Source: Martelella sp. NC20 | Lineage (GTDB): Bacteria > Pseudomonadota > Alphaproteobacteria > Rhizobiales > Rhizobiaceae | DNA length: 64,000 nt | Assembly: GCF_013459645.1 (NCBI RefSeq) | Contig: NZ_CP054861.1 | Location: forward strand, 3,646,001 to 3,710,000 | Direction of reading: 5' to 3' | Part shown: positions 14,564-23,950 of the stretch, in pieces | Numbering within the stretch: the first letter of the stretch is position 1 | Layout: every line of letters starts with the position of its first letter | Position numbers and translations under genes: made by a program | Notes under the pieces: generated by a model | Database searches by the model: none | Told to the model about the DNA's origin: nothing | What the model saw: only the letters and a program-made list of their open reading frames with translations

Positions 14564-17047
14564 ATGGCAAATGCGGTAATCGGTGCGCTGCGCGTCACGC
14601 TCGGGCTTGACAGCGCTGCTTTCGAGAAGGGCGCGAAGCGGGCGCAGAAGCAGGGCAACAGCCTTGTTTCCGGGCTGAAGAAAAGCTTTGCCGGCCTGGG
14701 CGGCATTCTTGCCGCAGCACTTGCCGGTTTCGGCGCGAAGAACCTATTCGGTAAGTTCATCGAGGGCACGACCTTTGCCCAGGCCGGGCAGGCCCAGCTT
14801 GCGGCGGCGATCAAATCCACGGGCGCGGCGGCAAGGCAGACGCTTGCGGCGCTGAACAAGCAGGCCTCGGCGCTGCAGGGCAACACCACCTATGGCGACG
14901 AGGTCGTCAACACCGCCCAGGCGATGCTGCTGACCTTCACCAAAGTACAGGGCGACATTTTCCCGAGGGCGACGGCGGCGATCCTTGACATGGCGACCGC
15001 CATGAAAATGGATCTGCGCAGCGCAACCGTGATGGTCGGCAAGGCGTTGAATGATCCGGTCAAGGGGATCAGCGCCATGTCGCGCGCGGGTATCCAGTTT
15101 ACCGACGACCAGAAGAATGTGATCGAAAGCCTGGTCGACACCGGACGTGAGGCTGAGGCGCAGGCGCTGATCCTGAAGGAACTGGAAACCCAGTTTGGCG
15201 GATCGGCGAAGGCCGCGCGTGGCGTTCTCGGCGGGGCCATTCAGGCGCTCAAGAATTCGTTCGGCGATCTGTTCGAAATCGGCCGCGCCGGCAGCGAGCT
15301 GCTGCGGCTGGCAATCGAGAACCTTGTCACCGCGATATCGAACCCGACATTCATCGCCTTTGTGAAGACGATCGGGGTCGGGCTTTTCGGCGCCGTGGCG
15401 CTTGCCACGAACGCGATCGCGGGCATGGTCAACGGGATTTCCGGGCTGATCGACTGGCTTTCCGGCATGCCGCGCTTGCTGGAAGGGATCGGCGTTGCGA
15501 TGGCGATCGCGTTCGGGCCGTCGGTCGTCGGCATGATTACGACCATGACGATATCGATGGGTGGGCTTGCCCTATCCGCGATTCGCGCTGCGGCCAGCTT
15601 TGTCGCGGCCTGGGCGGCCGCCGCGGCGCCGCTGACGCTGATCGTCGCGGCAATCGCGGCGATCGTCGGTGCGGTGGTGATTTTCCGCGATGAGATTGCC
15701 ACGGCAATTGGCGTCGATGTCGTCGGGGTCATCAAGGATGCGGCCAATCGCGCAATCGGCGACTATGTCGGCGCCTTCGAGGCGATCCGGGCGACATGGT
15801 CGATGCTGCCTGCGGCGATGTCGGACGTTGCCATTGGCGCGACCAATGCCGTGATCGGCGCGACCGAGTCGATGATCAACAAATCGATCCGGCTGATCAA
15901 CAAGTTCCTGAACGGCATCAAGTCGGCGATACAGGCAATCCCGGGCATGGAGGATGCCTTTTCCGGGTTTTCCGGCATCGCTGAGGTCAATATCGGGCGG
16001 CTCAACAACCCAAATCGCGGCGCGGCGAGCAAGGTCTATGACACATGGTCGTCGGCCATGAAGGACGCGCGGAGCCGGGATTATATCGGCGGCGGCAAGG
16101 ATCTTGCCACGCGCTATATCAGCGACGCGAAAAACAGAATTCTCGGCCAGCAGAACGAAATTACCGGCGGCGCTGGCATGCCTGTCGCGAGCGATGCGGG
16201 CGGTGGCGGCGGCGGCGGCGGCGGTGGTGGAGGCGGCGGCGGAAAGGGCGCGGGCGATGGTTTTTCCGCGATCCTCGAGGACGCATCGCGGCGCGTCAAG
16301 GCGTGGCAGGATGAGCGCGCGGCGATAGGCCTGACGGAAGAGGCGGCCGCGAAGCTTCGCCACCAGACGGACCTGCTGAACCAGGCGCAGCAGAAGGGCA
16401 TCACGCTTACCGACGGGCAGCGCGAGAAACTGACGGGGCTCGGCGCCGAAATGGGGGCGCTGGAGGTTGCTGTTTCCAAGGCGAAGGATGCCTTCGAGTT
16501 TGCCAAGAGCACGACGAAAGGCTTTTTCCGTGATCTGTCGAGCGGGCTTTCGAGCGGCAAGGGGCTGTGGAAATCCTTCGGCGATGCCGCCGTCAATGCG
16601 CTTGGCCGGATTTCCGACCGGTTGCTCGATGGCCTGATCGACAATCTGTTTACCGGGTTCGGCTCGGGCGGCGGCGGCAGTGCTGGCGGCGGAAGTGCCG
16701 GCGGTGGGCTTGGCGGGATATTCTCCGGCATCGTCAAGCTGTTGGGCTTTGCCAATGGCGGCGAATTTCAGGTTGGCGGCGCGGGCGGGATCGACAGTCA
16801 GCTGGTGGCGTTTCGTGCCAGCCCGAATGAGACCGTGTCGGTGACAAAACCCGGGCAGATGGGGGCGGCGAACCAGAACCGAAGCAGCGGCAATAATTTC
16901 TACATCGACGCGCGCGGCGCGCAGCAGGGCGTTGCCGAGCAGATCCGGCAGGCGCTCGATAGCGCCACGCCCGGTATCGTCAACCGATCGCTCAAGGCCA
17001 CGGATGCGGCGATGCGCAAGACGAAAGGCTTCGGGGGGCAGCGATGA
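14564..17047 (+). CDS. Tail tape measure protein
   Basis: An 827-residue protein, the longest in the tail module before the fibres. Order: N-terminal VTLGLDSAAFEKGAKRAQKQ typical of tape measures; phage-tail central motif with ILDMATAMKMDLRSATVMVGKALNDPVKGISAMSRAGIQ-like core (about residues 140-180); several hydrophobic segments (about 265-400); a 15-residue poly-Gly run (about 546-560); a coiled coil; and a C-terminal ADGGEF-like FANGGEFQVGGAGGIDSQLVAF. It sets tail length and probably aids DNA entry. Starts directly after the chaperone. Confidence 0.93.
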   Translation: MANAVIGALRVTLGLDSAAFEKGAKRAQKQGNSLVSGLKKSFAGLGGILAAALAGFGAKNLFGKFIEGTTFAQAGQAQLAAAIKSTGAAARQTLAALNKQASALQGNTTYGDEVVNTAQAMLLTFTKVQGDIFPRATAAILDMATAMKMDLRSATVMVGKALNDPVKGISAMSRAGIQFTDDQKNVIESLVDTGREAEAQALILKELETQFGGSAKAARGVLGGAIQALKNSFGDLFEIGRAGSELLRLAIENLVTAISNPTFIAFVKTIGVGLFGAVALATNAIAGMVNGISGLIDWLSGMPRLLEGIGVAMAIAFGPSVVGMITTMTISMGGLALSAIRAAASFVAAWAAAAAPLTLIVAAIAAIVGAVVIFRDEIATAIGVDVVGVIKDAANRAIGDYVGAFEAIRATWSMLPAAMSDVAIGATNAVIGATESMINKSIRLINKFLNGIKSAIQAIPGMEDAFSGFSGIAEVNIGRLNNPNRGAASKVYDTWSSAMKDARSRDYIGGGKDLATRYISDAKNRILGQQNEITGGAGMPVASDAGGGGGGGGGGGGGGGKGAGDGFSAILEDASRRVKAWQDERAAIGLTEEAAAKLRHQTDLLNQAQQKGITLTDGQREKLTGLGAEMGALEVAVSKAKDAFEFAKSTTKGFFRDLSSGLSSGKGLWKSFGDAAVNALGRISDRLLDGLIDNLFTGFGSGGGGSAGGGSAGGGLGGIFSGIVKLLGFANGGEFQVGGAGGIDSQLVAFRASPNETVSVTKPGQMGAANQNRSSGNNFYIDARGAQQGVAEQIRQALDSATPGIVNRSLKATDAAMRKTKGFGGQR

Positions 17048-17790
17048 CCAATGTTTATGCCTGGCCGCCGGTCGGCGCTGTCGGCAGCGAATGGAGCCGG
17101 ATCGCCCCGGTCAACCGCTCGCGCTCGCTGATTTCCGGTCGCCGCTATGTCAGCGCCCACGCCCGCGAAAGACGGGTGGTGACGCTCGAGGCGACGGCGT
17201 TGACCAACGGCGCGATGGGCGCCGGGTACATGGAAATGCTGAAGCGGTTTTTGCAGGGCGGCGAACATCTGGTGCGGCTCTACAATTATGCGATCAACAG
17301 CATTTTCGATGACGCCGAGCGCGACACCAGCATGCAGTCCTATCCGGTGTCGTGGGAGGATGGCGGCGATCCGGTCGACTGGGAAGATGACGGCGCTGCC
17401 GTCAAATGGTTTACCGGCGGATTCGTGACCGGTACCGGGTCCACCGCCGGCGGGCTCAATTTCGTGACCGTCAGCGGATATCCGCCGAATTCGCTGGTGG
17501 CGCTGCCCGGCGAGTTTCTGACGTTCTACGGCGCTTCGACCGTCACCACGCAGATCGTGGCGCCGGCCTATAGCAATGCGTCCGGCGGCGCGATCGTTCG
17601 GGTTTTCGACGCGCTTGTCGGATCGGGGGTGGTCAGCATCGGCACCCGCGACACCGGCGTTTTCGAAGTGCTGAACCTACCGCGCTCTGTGCAGCCGCTG
17701 GAGGGCGACTGGAAATACACATGGTCGTTTCAGGAAGTGTTCGCCGATGAGGTTCCGGGCGGGTTTACGGAGGTTGATCCGTGGAACTGA
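17044..17790 (+). CDS. Putative distal tail protein
   Basis: A 248-residue protein overlapping the tape-measure stop (ATGA). It is predicted beta-rich, with N-terminal RSRSLISGRRYVSAHARERRVVTLEATAL and C-terminal RSVQPLEGDWKYTWSFQEVF, a paired tail-ring layout. Position matches RcGTA gp12/lambda-like distal tail proteins that form the ring after the tube. I do not see the DUF2460 signature clearly, so assignment rests on order. Confidence 0.65.
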   Translation: MTNVYAWPPVGAVGSEWSRIAPVNRSRSLISGRRYVSAHARERRVVTLEATALTNGAMGAGYMEMLKRFLQGGEHLVRLYNYAINSIFDDAERDTSMQSYPVSWEDGGDPVDWEDDGAAVKWFTGGFVTGTGSTAGGLNFVTVSGYPPNSLVALPGEFLTFYGASTVTTQIVAPAYSNASGGAIVRVFDALVGSGVVSIGTRDTGVFEVLNLPRSVQPLEGDWKYTWSFQEVFADEVPGGFTEVDPWN

Positions 17791-18377
17791 ACCGGGGCAT
17801 GGATGCCGGGATGCTGGCGGCGGTTTCATCCGCCGTGTTCTACCCGGTGATATTCACCTATCTCGACTGGCCGGGGGGCGCGGTGCGGATGCACACCGCC
17901 GTCGGCGATATCAGCTATGGCGGCAATAGCTGGACAGGGGTGGGCAATCTCGGCTCGATCAGCCTGCCGCAGGAAATAATCGGCTCGATGGCGGCGACCG
18001 AGGCGACCTATTCGCTGGTCGCCTCGCCGGCGATGATCAACGACTATCTCGACGACAATATCAAGGGGCGCGCCGGGCGATCCGATTTCGGTTGCCTGAC
18101 CGGCAGGCCGGGGAAATCGACGACGCTTGTGGGCGCGCCGGTGACGCTGTTTTTCGGCAGCATGGATACGCTCGGCATGAATGTCGCGCCGGACGATAGC
18201 GGCGGCGTCCAGACCCAGATCAATGTCGGGCTCGCGACCGGCCCCGCCGCGCGCGAAAAGGCCTATGCGTTTCACTCCGAGGAGGCGCAGGCGGCGGAAT
18301 ATCCCGGCGACACCGCCGGGCGGCTATCCGTCAACGCCTATGCCAAGGCCCAGAAACAGCTATGGCCGGAGAGCTGA
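17781..18377 (+). CDS. Minor tail (hub-associated) protein, GTA gp13 position
   Basis: A 198-residue protein starting at GTG and overlapping the previous gene. Motifs include FTYLDWPGGAVRMHTAVGDISYGGNSWTGVGNLG, a pattern known from phage tail proteins that link ring and hub, followed by beta-rich sequence and FHSEEAQAAEYPGD near the end. No catalytic residues are recognised. Its order before a Cys-peptidase-like gene and a tip protein fits the RcGTA g13-g14-g15 arrangement. Confidence 0.65.
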   Translation: MELNRGMDAGMLAAVSSAVFYPVIFTYLDWPGGAVRMHTAVGDISYGGNSWTGVGNLGSISLPQEIIGSMAATEATYSLVASPAMINDYLDDNIKGRAGRSDFGCLTGRPGKSTTLVGAPVTLFFGSMDTLGMNVAPDDSGGVQTQINVGLATGPAAREKAYAFHSEEAQAAEYPGDTAGRLSVNAYAKAQKQLWPES

Positions 18378-18760
18378 GCGCGCCGGCCGTGATGGCGGCC
18401 GTCGAGACCCATATGGGCGGGCCGTTTGTCTGGGGCGCATGCGATTGCTGGTCTGGGCCGTGTGCTGCGTTTGAGGCGCTGACCGGGCGCGATCCGCTGG
18501 CGCATCTGCGCGGGCGTTATGACAGCCGGTTTTCCGCAGCACGGATCATCGCCAGGGCCGGCGGGCCAAGACATCTTGCGCAAGACTGCATGGCGCGCGC
18601 CGGATTGCGCCGGGTCGCGGGCCATGCCGGGGCGATAGGCCTGTTTCGCAATGGCGCCGGGTTTTCGCTCGGGATCATCGTGGGTCCTGGGCTTATGGCG
18701 GCGAAAACCGAAACCGGATTTGGATTTGTGAGCGAATGGATCGACGCATGGGCTTTGTGA
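18362..18760 (+). CDS. DUF6950/NlpC-P60-like tail peptidase
   Basis: A 132-residue protein whose start overlaps the previous stop. GGPFVWGACDCWSGPCAAFEALTG (about residues 19-42) contains the WGxxDC motif, where the second Cys matches the NlpC/P60 nucleophile. RAGHAGAIGLF and a LGIIVG strand follow at the place of the catalytic His region (VAGHAGAIGLF). The family occurs just before the tail tip protein, where a cell-wall peptidase helps genome entry. Whether it is active is uncertain, since the short family often has degenerate His regions. Confidence 0.7.
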   Translation: MAGELSAPAVMAAVETHMGGPFVWGACDCWSGPCAAFEALTGRDPLAHLRGRYDSRFSAARIIARAGGPRHLAQDCMARAGLRRVAGHAGAIGLFRNGAGFSLGIIVGPGLMAAKTETGFGFVSEWIDAWAL

Positions 18761-20901
18761 TCATCGCGGTTCTGGCGTCGATGATGCCTGCCCAAGCGCA
18801 TGCGATCCCGCTGATTGCCTCGGCCGTCACGGCGATATTCGGGGTTGGCGCCGCCGCCGCGACGACGATCGCGACCGTGCTCGGCATCGGCCTTGCGATC
18901 GGCGGGCAATTGCTGCTTGCCGGCCGCAACGGCAAACAGAAGACGCAGGAACAGCAGTTTGACCTCGCCCGCGATACCGGCCTGCCGGATTATCGCGTGG
19001 TCTATGGCGAGACGCTGGCGATGGGGACGCCGACCGGGATCGCAGTCAATGACAGCATCCTGACGGGGTGCTGGATATTGTCCAGCCGCGAGAGCCATGG
19101 CGATTTCACCGTTTATTTCGACAAGCGTCCGCTCACGCTTTCCGGCGATCCCTATGATTTCAACGGCGCGGGCGCGACCGTGACCAATGCGCCATTCGAC
19201 AGCCTCGCGAAGCTCTGGATCGGGCGCGGCGACCAGACCACCGCGCCGGCGGCGCTGGTTTCCGAGTTCCCGGCCGATTACCTTTCGACCGACGCATGGA
19301 AAGGCCGCACGGTGATGTGGCTGCGGCTCGATTGCGGCGACAATGAAAAGCGTTCCGAGCGCTGGCCCGCTGGCCGACCGGAAGTGATGGTGCACGGCAA
19401 ATGGACAAAGGTCTGGGACCCGCGCGAGCCGGGCCAGAGCGCAGCCGATCCGGCGACATGGACGTGGTCGGCCAATCACGGGCTGTGCATTCTCGACGCG
19501 ATGATGAACAACCCGATCGAGCCCTACACCGAGCAACAGATCTGGATGGAAACGCTGATCTGGGCGGCAGATGTCGCCGACGAGGCGACGGCTGTGGCGG
19601 GCGGCGGAACGATACCGCGTTATGAGATCAACGGAACGCTGGTCTATAGCAGCGAGGCCGAAATGGAAGATCAGATACAACCGCTTCTGGAGGCTGGGGC
19701 CGCGCGGTTCACCAGGGCGCGCGGGCAGCTTGGCGTCATCGCCGGCGCGCCGGTTGATGTGACCATGGTGCTGACTGACATGCTCGACAGCAGCGCCGCG
19801 AATTTCACGCGCTACCAGCCATCGAGCGCGATCTATGACGCGGTGCAGGCGACTTATAGCGCGCCTGATCGCTACCTCGAGGACTCCAGCCTGCCGCTTT
19901 ACACCGTGCCCGGCGAAGCCGGAAAGCGGGTGCTGAAACCCAGCCTGAAATTCGTGACGGACTACCGCCAGGGCGAGCGGGTGCAGAAAATCATGCTGAT
20001 GCGGACCCGGATGCAAAAGCAGATCGCCGCCGAGTTTCCGCCGATCTCGCTCAATCTGGTTTCCGGATCGGTGGTGACGACGGACTTCGAAGCGCCGTTT
20101 TCGCCATGGGACGGGACGTGGGAGGTCGAGACTTCCGACCCGCAGCTTTTTGCCGAAACCGACAAGAACGGTGATCCGACGGGCGGCGTGTTCGGGCGCT
20201 GCGGGCTTTCGCTCCGGGAATATTCCAATGCGATTTTCGCGTGGGATGCGGACACGGAAGAGGTTGCCGTCGCGCAATATGATTTCGATGCCGAGACGCC
20301 GGCGGTGGCGCCGCCAGACGATGTCGACGTTTATATGGATGACTCCAACGACACGACAGAGTCCGGCGTCGTGGTGCCGCGTTTCCGGTGCGAATTCTCG
20401 CCGTCGCCGTCCGGATCGGTCGACAAGCATGAATGGCAGATACGGCTCGATGGCGCAGGCTGGCCTGCGGAAATCAATGCGCTGGCCGACAGCGATGCCG
20501 ACCCGACAATCATGTATGGCGGTATTTTGAGCCAGACAGAGCTGCAGGATTTCCGGATCCGCGCCAATGGCAATCGCGGGCCTTCCGGCTGGGTGATTGT
20601 ACCGGGGCTTTCCAGATCCTTCATTCTTGTTTCCGTCACGGTCACCGGCGGCGTCGGCGAAGTGGATGTCGCGGCCACCGCCCCGGCGAACGCGGTATTC
20701 TTCGGCTGGCAGGTGCGCCGCGGCGCGGTGTTCGCGAGCGCTGCCGTGATCCACGAACAATACGGGCTGCAGCCGCAGGCAGCACTTTCGGCGACGATCG
20801 GCGGCGAAGCGGCAGGCACCTATGATTATTGGGTTGTGCCGGTCAGTCAAAGCTACACGCTCGGAACCCCTTCCGGGCCATTTACCCGCACCATCAGCTA
20901 A
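18736..20901 (+). CDS. Tail tip / host-specificity protein (gpJ-like, GTA gp15-like)
   Basis: A 721-residue protein. The N-terminal ~50 residues are hydrophobic (IPLIASAVTAIFGVGAAAATTIATVLGIGLAI), common in tail-tip hubs. The core has VVYGETLAMGTPTGIA, DPREPGQSAADPATWTWSANHGLCILDAMM and a YSAPDRYLEDSS segment typical of the phage tip-attachment family. The C-terminal third looks like fibronectin/Ig-type beta domains. It is the baseplate hub that contacts the receptor. Two possible starts (18736 and 18748) differ by four residues. Confidence 0.85.
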   Translation: MDRRMGFVIIAVLASMMPAQAHAIPLIASAVTAIFGVGAAAATTIATVLGIGLAIGGQLLLAGRNGKQKTQEQQFDLARDTGLPDYRVVYGETLAMGTPTGIAVNDSILTGCWILSSRESHGDFTVYFDKRPLTLSGDPYDFNGAGATVTNAPFDSLAKLWIGRGDQTTAPAALVSEFPADYLSTDAWKGRTVMWLRLDCGDNEKRSERWPAGRPEVMVHGKWTKVWDPREPGQSAADPATWTWSANHGLCILDAMMNNPIEPYTEQQIWMETLIWAADVADEATAVAGGGTIPRYEINGTLVYSSEAEMEDQIQPLLEAGAARFTRARGQLGVIAGAPVDVTMVLTDMLDSSAANFTRYQPSSAIYDAVQATYSAPDRYLEDSSLPLYTVPGEAGKRVLKPSLKFVTDYRQGERVQKIMLMRTRMQKQIAAEFPPISLNLVSGSVVTTDFEAPFSPWDGTWEVETSDPQLFAETDKNGDPTGGVFGRCGLSLREYSNAIFAWDADTEEVAVAQYDFDAETPAVAPPDDVDVYMDDSNDTTESGVVVPRFRCEFSPSPSGSVDKHEWQIRLDGAGWPAEINALADSDADPTIMYGGILSQTELQDFRIRANGNRGPSGWVIVPGLSRSFILVSVTVTGGVGEVDVAATAPANAVFFGWQVRRGAVFASAAVIHEQYGLQPQAALSATIGGEAAGTYDYWVVPVSQSYTLGTPSGPFTRTIS

Positions 20902-20913
20902 CAGGACATAGTC

Positions 20914-23900
20914 ATGGCAGATTTTGAAACTCCGGTGGTAGACGCCGGCGGCTTGAAGGTTTTGATCGATTCGTTCGATGCGGAGGTCAATGCGAAGCTT
21001 GGCGAGAAGGCGGCCGTCAATCCCGCATTCATAATCCCGCCGCCGCCGACCAACCCGCTGATCCGGCTTCTGAAGGTCGAAATCTATACATCCGTCAATG
21101 GCACCAGTGTTGCGCTTCCGGCCCGTCTATGTGTCCGCGAGATCGCGCGCGATGCGAATTCCGGAGGGCGCTTCCGGCTGCGCTTTGCCAGCTATGACGG
21201 GGTCTCGACCTACACCGAGGAATTCCGCGAATACAAGGCTGGCGCTGGCGCGGGCTATATCGCGGTTTCCGGCAGTGAATATACCGGCCTGGTGTGGATC
21301 GATCTTCTGACGCTGACGACCAATATGGGCGTTCCGATCAGCACCAAGATCGGACGCGCTCTGGTTGATTTCGGCGGCGGTGAAGTTTTCGGGACCTATT
21401 TTTCGCTGAAATATGATTATGATGAGGGCGGATATCGCACCAACGCGCTCCAGCTTTCAAACGTCTATTCGAACGATATCAGCGAGAGTATCGAGGAATC
21501 TCAGTCCTACTCTCCGGATGGCAAAAAGCCATTTGCGGCGGCGATGACCGGAAGCAAAACTCTGCGTCGGTTCGTTCGCGGCATTAATGTCTATGGCGCT
21601 GAGCCGAGCCACCGATACACGATTTCGAATTGCAGTATTTCGCAGTTTGGTAGTCCGACGAACCTGACGCGTATGGGGTTTGAAATCTATGACGAGGATC
21701 TGGGTGTTGCCGTCTGTTCGACGCGAAAAGATGTAGCCTCTGGCACGATCACATTCGCCGATTTCATCGCCGCGATCCCGAACACGCTGAAGCTGACGGA
21801 CAATTTGCTTGCCACGAAAACGGGCATGTACGCCGTGCTTGATCTCGACTGGTCGGCCGTGACGGCGTACTTTGCCAATCTGGGCGGCACCACGACTGCG
21901 GCGGCTGGCATCCATCCGGACAATATCTATTCGGCTGAAGATGTGGCTGATTACCTGGACACGGATCGGTGGGATCAGGTCATCCGCGTTGGCGCTGGCG
22001 AGACCTATACGACGCTGCGCGCGGCGGTGGAGGCGACATACTCGCCTATTTCCGGCGCAACGCTGATCAACGGCTCTCCGATCTGCGAGTTTGCCCACTA
22101 CAACAATCGTGTGCTGATCGATGTTGTTGATGACGGCGAATTTAATATGACCGGTCTATATTCTCCTGAATGGGTCGAGTTTCGCATGAATGGCGAGGGC
22201 GGGACTATTGTTCGGCGCGAAAACACGGACCCGGAGCCGCTGCTTGAACAACGCATCACGGGCAAGATTTTTGATTGCACGATGATTTCGGATACGCCAT
22301 CCGAATATTGCATTCATAGCGACGATTTCAACCGTAACATGGTCGGCGGCATCAACCAGACAACCCGGCTGATGCAGAGCTATAAGCGGGTCAAGATGGT
22401 CGGTGGCGAAGGTCACGACGGGTGGCTCTTTGGCTGCGGTATTTCGTCGGGCCAAGCGATATACTTCGAGGACGTAACTGGCGAGCATCTTGATCCAGAC
22501 GCGACCCGAGCGGCATTCGGATTTCACAATAGCGGGCCGACGCTCGCATCTCCGACGATCAAACACAGCTACAAGCCGGCGCGCGTGGTTATGCGCGGAT
22601 GTTCCTCGCCTGACCGGACAGCAATCGAACTCTCGACGCTTGCAACATCGGCGGTATGCAGTTTGACACTGATCGACTGTGATTTTCCGGGCCTCATTCG
22701 GATCGGCACGGCTGGCGGTTTTGCAGTGAGGCCGGACTTGGCGAAGGACCGCAACGCATGGCGGATCGGCGGCGTGTTGCCAACGCCATTTTTGCGAGAA
22801 GATCCGATCGGTGAGAACGTGCTCAAGACGACGGCGGGTGAGACCGCTAGCGGTGACGCCGCTGCGCTCATTTTCGGTACGGTCGATGAATTCGGGCGCG
22901 GCGACAAATTTATCTCCGCTCCAAATGACAACGCCATCGGGCAGCTAATCGGCAACTGCACGGTTATCAGCCAGACACTGACGATCGGCGGGGAGACCCA
23001 CACATTTACGGAAAACGAGTCCGTCAAATCGAACGCAACGATCCTTTCGGAAATCAACGCATCGATCACGTCTTATCCTGTCAGTATCCCGGCGGGCGAG
23101 AACGTTCTGAAGACGACGGCGGGGGAAGACGTGGGAGGAACGGTCGGCGGAAATCTTTTCGGAACAGTCGATGGAACTGGCAGAGGGTCAGTGATGATGG
23201 GCAACAGTTTGGGGGAAAAGTTGGGTGACTGCTCGTCAACCAGTAAATCCCTGACGATCGGCGGGGAGACCCATACATTCAACACCAACCTGCGGGCTAC
23301 GTCGAACGGGGATATTCTATCGGCCATCAACGCATCGATTACTACCTATCCGGTCAGCATTGTCGATATCCAGTTTGAATGGGTTCCGGATGCCGCGCCC
23401 AAGCGTCGGGTATTGAACAATACGAACTCGACAATCGAAAAGGGCCGATTTGCCAAGCTCACCGGCACAAAAACCATTGCGACCTGTGGCGAGGATGATC
23501 GCCCGGAAGGCTGGATATATCGCGATATTCTGGCCGGCGACAACGGCCATATCGCGCTGTCGAGACAAATCGCCCGCCCATACCTTCCCGGCCCGATGGC
23601 AAATCTTGCAATCACCGGGGCGGGCAGCGGCGGGACGAACGGGACGTTTGCGCTGCTGATCACTGGCGGTGGCGGATCTGGTGCGGCCGGCACATTCACG
23701 GTTTCGGGCGGGGTGGTCACGTCGGTTGCGATCAGCGATCGTGGTGATGGCTATACGTCGGCTCCGACGATCACCATTACCGGTTCTGTTGGCCTTACCG
23801 GCGCGACCGCCGAAGAAGTCGCTACTGAGTTTGGCGTCGATGCCGATGGCAAGATCGACTATGACGCCGCCATGAAACGCGGGCGTATGGCTGGCGGTGT

Positions 23901-23916
23901 CGTCAGGATTTATTAG
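20914..23916 (+). CDS. Tailspike / tail fibre protein, candidate receptor-binding protein
   Basis: A 1000-residue protein after the tip gene. The N-terminal ~120 residues are probably the virion anchor (VDAGGLKVLIDSFDAEVNAKLGEKAAV). The middle (about 340-620) has beta-helix-like, polar sequence with GGINQTTRLMQ and many short strands, as in right-handed beta-helix tailspikes. About 634-816 contain a tandem duplicated block (ENVLKTTAGE...LTIGGETHTF...INASIT). Gly-rich repeats precede a small C-terminal tip. Codon composition is less GC-rich than neighbouring genes, as is usual for exchanged receptor-binding modules. Confidence 0.75.
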   Translation: MADFETPVVDAGGLKVLIDSFDAEVNAKLGEKAAVNPAFIIPPPPTNPLIRLLKVEIYTSVNGTSVALPARLCVREIARDANSGGRFRLRFASYDGVSTYTEEFREYKAGAGAGYIAVSGSEYTGLVWIDLLTLTTNMGVPISTKIGRALVDFGGGEVFGTYFSLKYDYDEGGYRTNALQLSNVYSNDISESIEESQSYSPDGKKPFAAAMTGSKTLRRFVRGINVYGAEPSHRYTISNCSISQFGSPTNLTRMGFEIYDEDLGVAVCSTRKDVASGTITFADFIAAIPNTLKLTDNLLATKTGMYAVLDLDWSAVTAYFANLGGTTTAAAGIHPDNIYSAEDVADYLDTDRWDQVIRVGAGETYTTLRAAVEATYSPISGATLINGSPICEFAHYNNRVLIDVVDDGEFNMTGLYSPEWVEFRMNGEGGTIVRRENTDPEPLLEQRITGKIFDCTMISDTPSEYCIHSDDFNRNMVGGINQTTRLMQSYKRVKMVGGEGHDGWLFGCGISSGQAIYFEDVTGEHLDPDATRAAFGFHNSGPTLASPTIKHSYKPARVVMRGCSSPDRTAIELSTLATSAVCSLTLIDCDFPGLIRIGTAGGFAVRPDLAKDRNAWRIGGVLPTPFLREDPIGENVLKTTAGETASGDAAALIFGTVDEFGRGDKFISAPNDNAIGQLIGNCTVISQTLTIGGETHTFTENESVKSNATILSEINASITSYPVSIPAGENVLKTTAGEDVGGTVGGNLFGTVDGTGRGSVMMGNSLGEKLGDCSSTSKSLTIGGETHTFNTNLRATSNGDILSAINASITTYPVSIVDIQFEWVPDAAPKRRVLNNTNSTIEKGRFAKLTGTKTIATCGEDDRPEGWIYRDILAGDNGHIALSRQIARPYLPGPMANLAITGAGSGGTNGTFALLITGGGGSGAAGTFTVSGGVVTSVAISDRGDGYTSAPTITITGSVGLTGATAEEVATEFGVDADGKIDYDAAMKRGRMAGGVVRIY
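22813..23361 (+). repeat. Tandem duplication inside tailspike gene
   Basis: Two ~270-bp units (22813-23088 and 23098-23361) share runs such as CTGACGATCGGCGGGGAGAC and encode the duplicated ENVLKTTAGE/LTIGGETHTF block. Flanking parts have diverged more than the shared runs. Confidence 0.8.
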
Positions 23917-23950
23917 GCCGCCAGCGGCTCTTTCAAAAAGGACAATCGAC

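Noticed and set aside
11427..20901. Whole region as a gene transfer agent
   Set aside because: Tail gene order is GTA-like, but replication, tRNA, HNH, lysis and accessory genes, plus the fused capsid gene, indicate a normal prophage.
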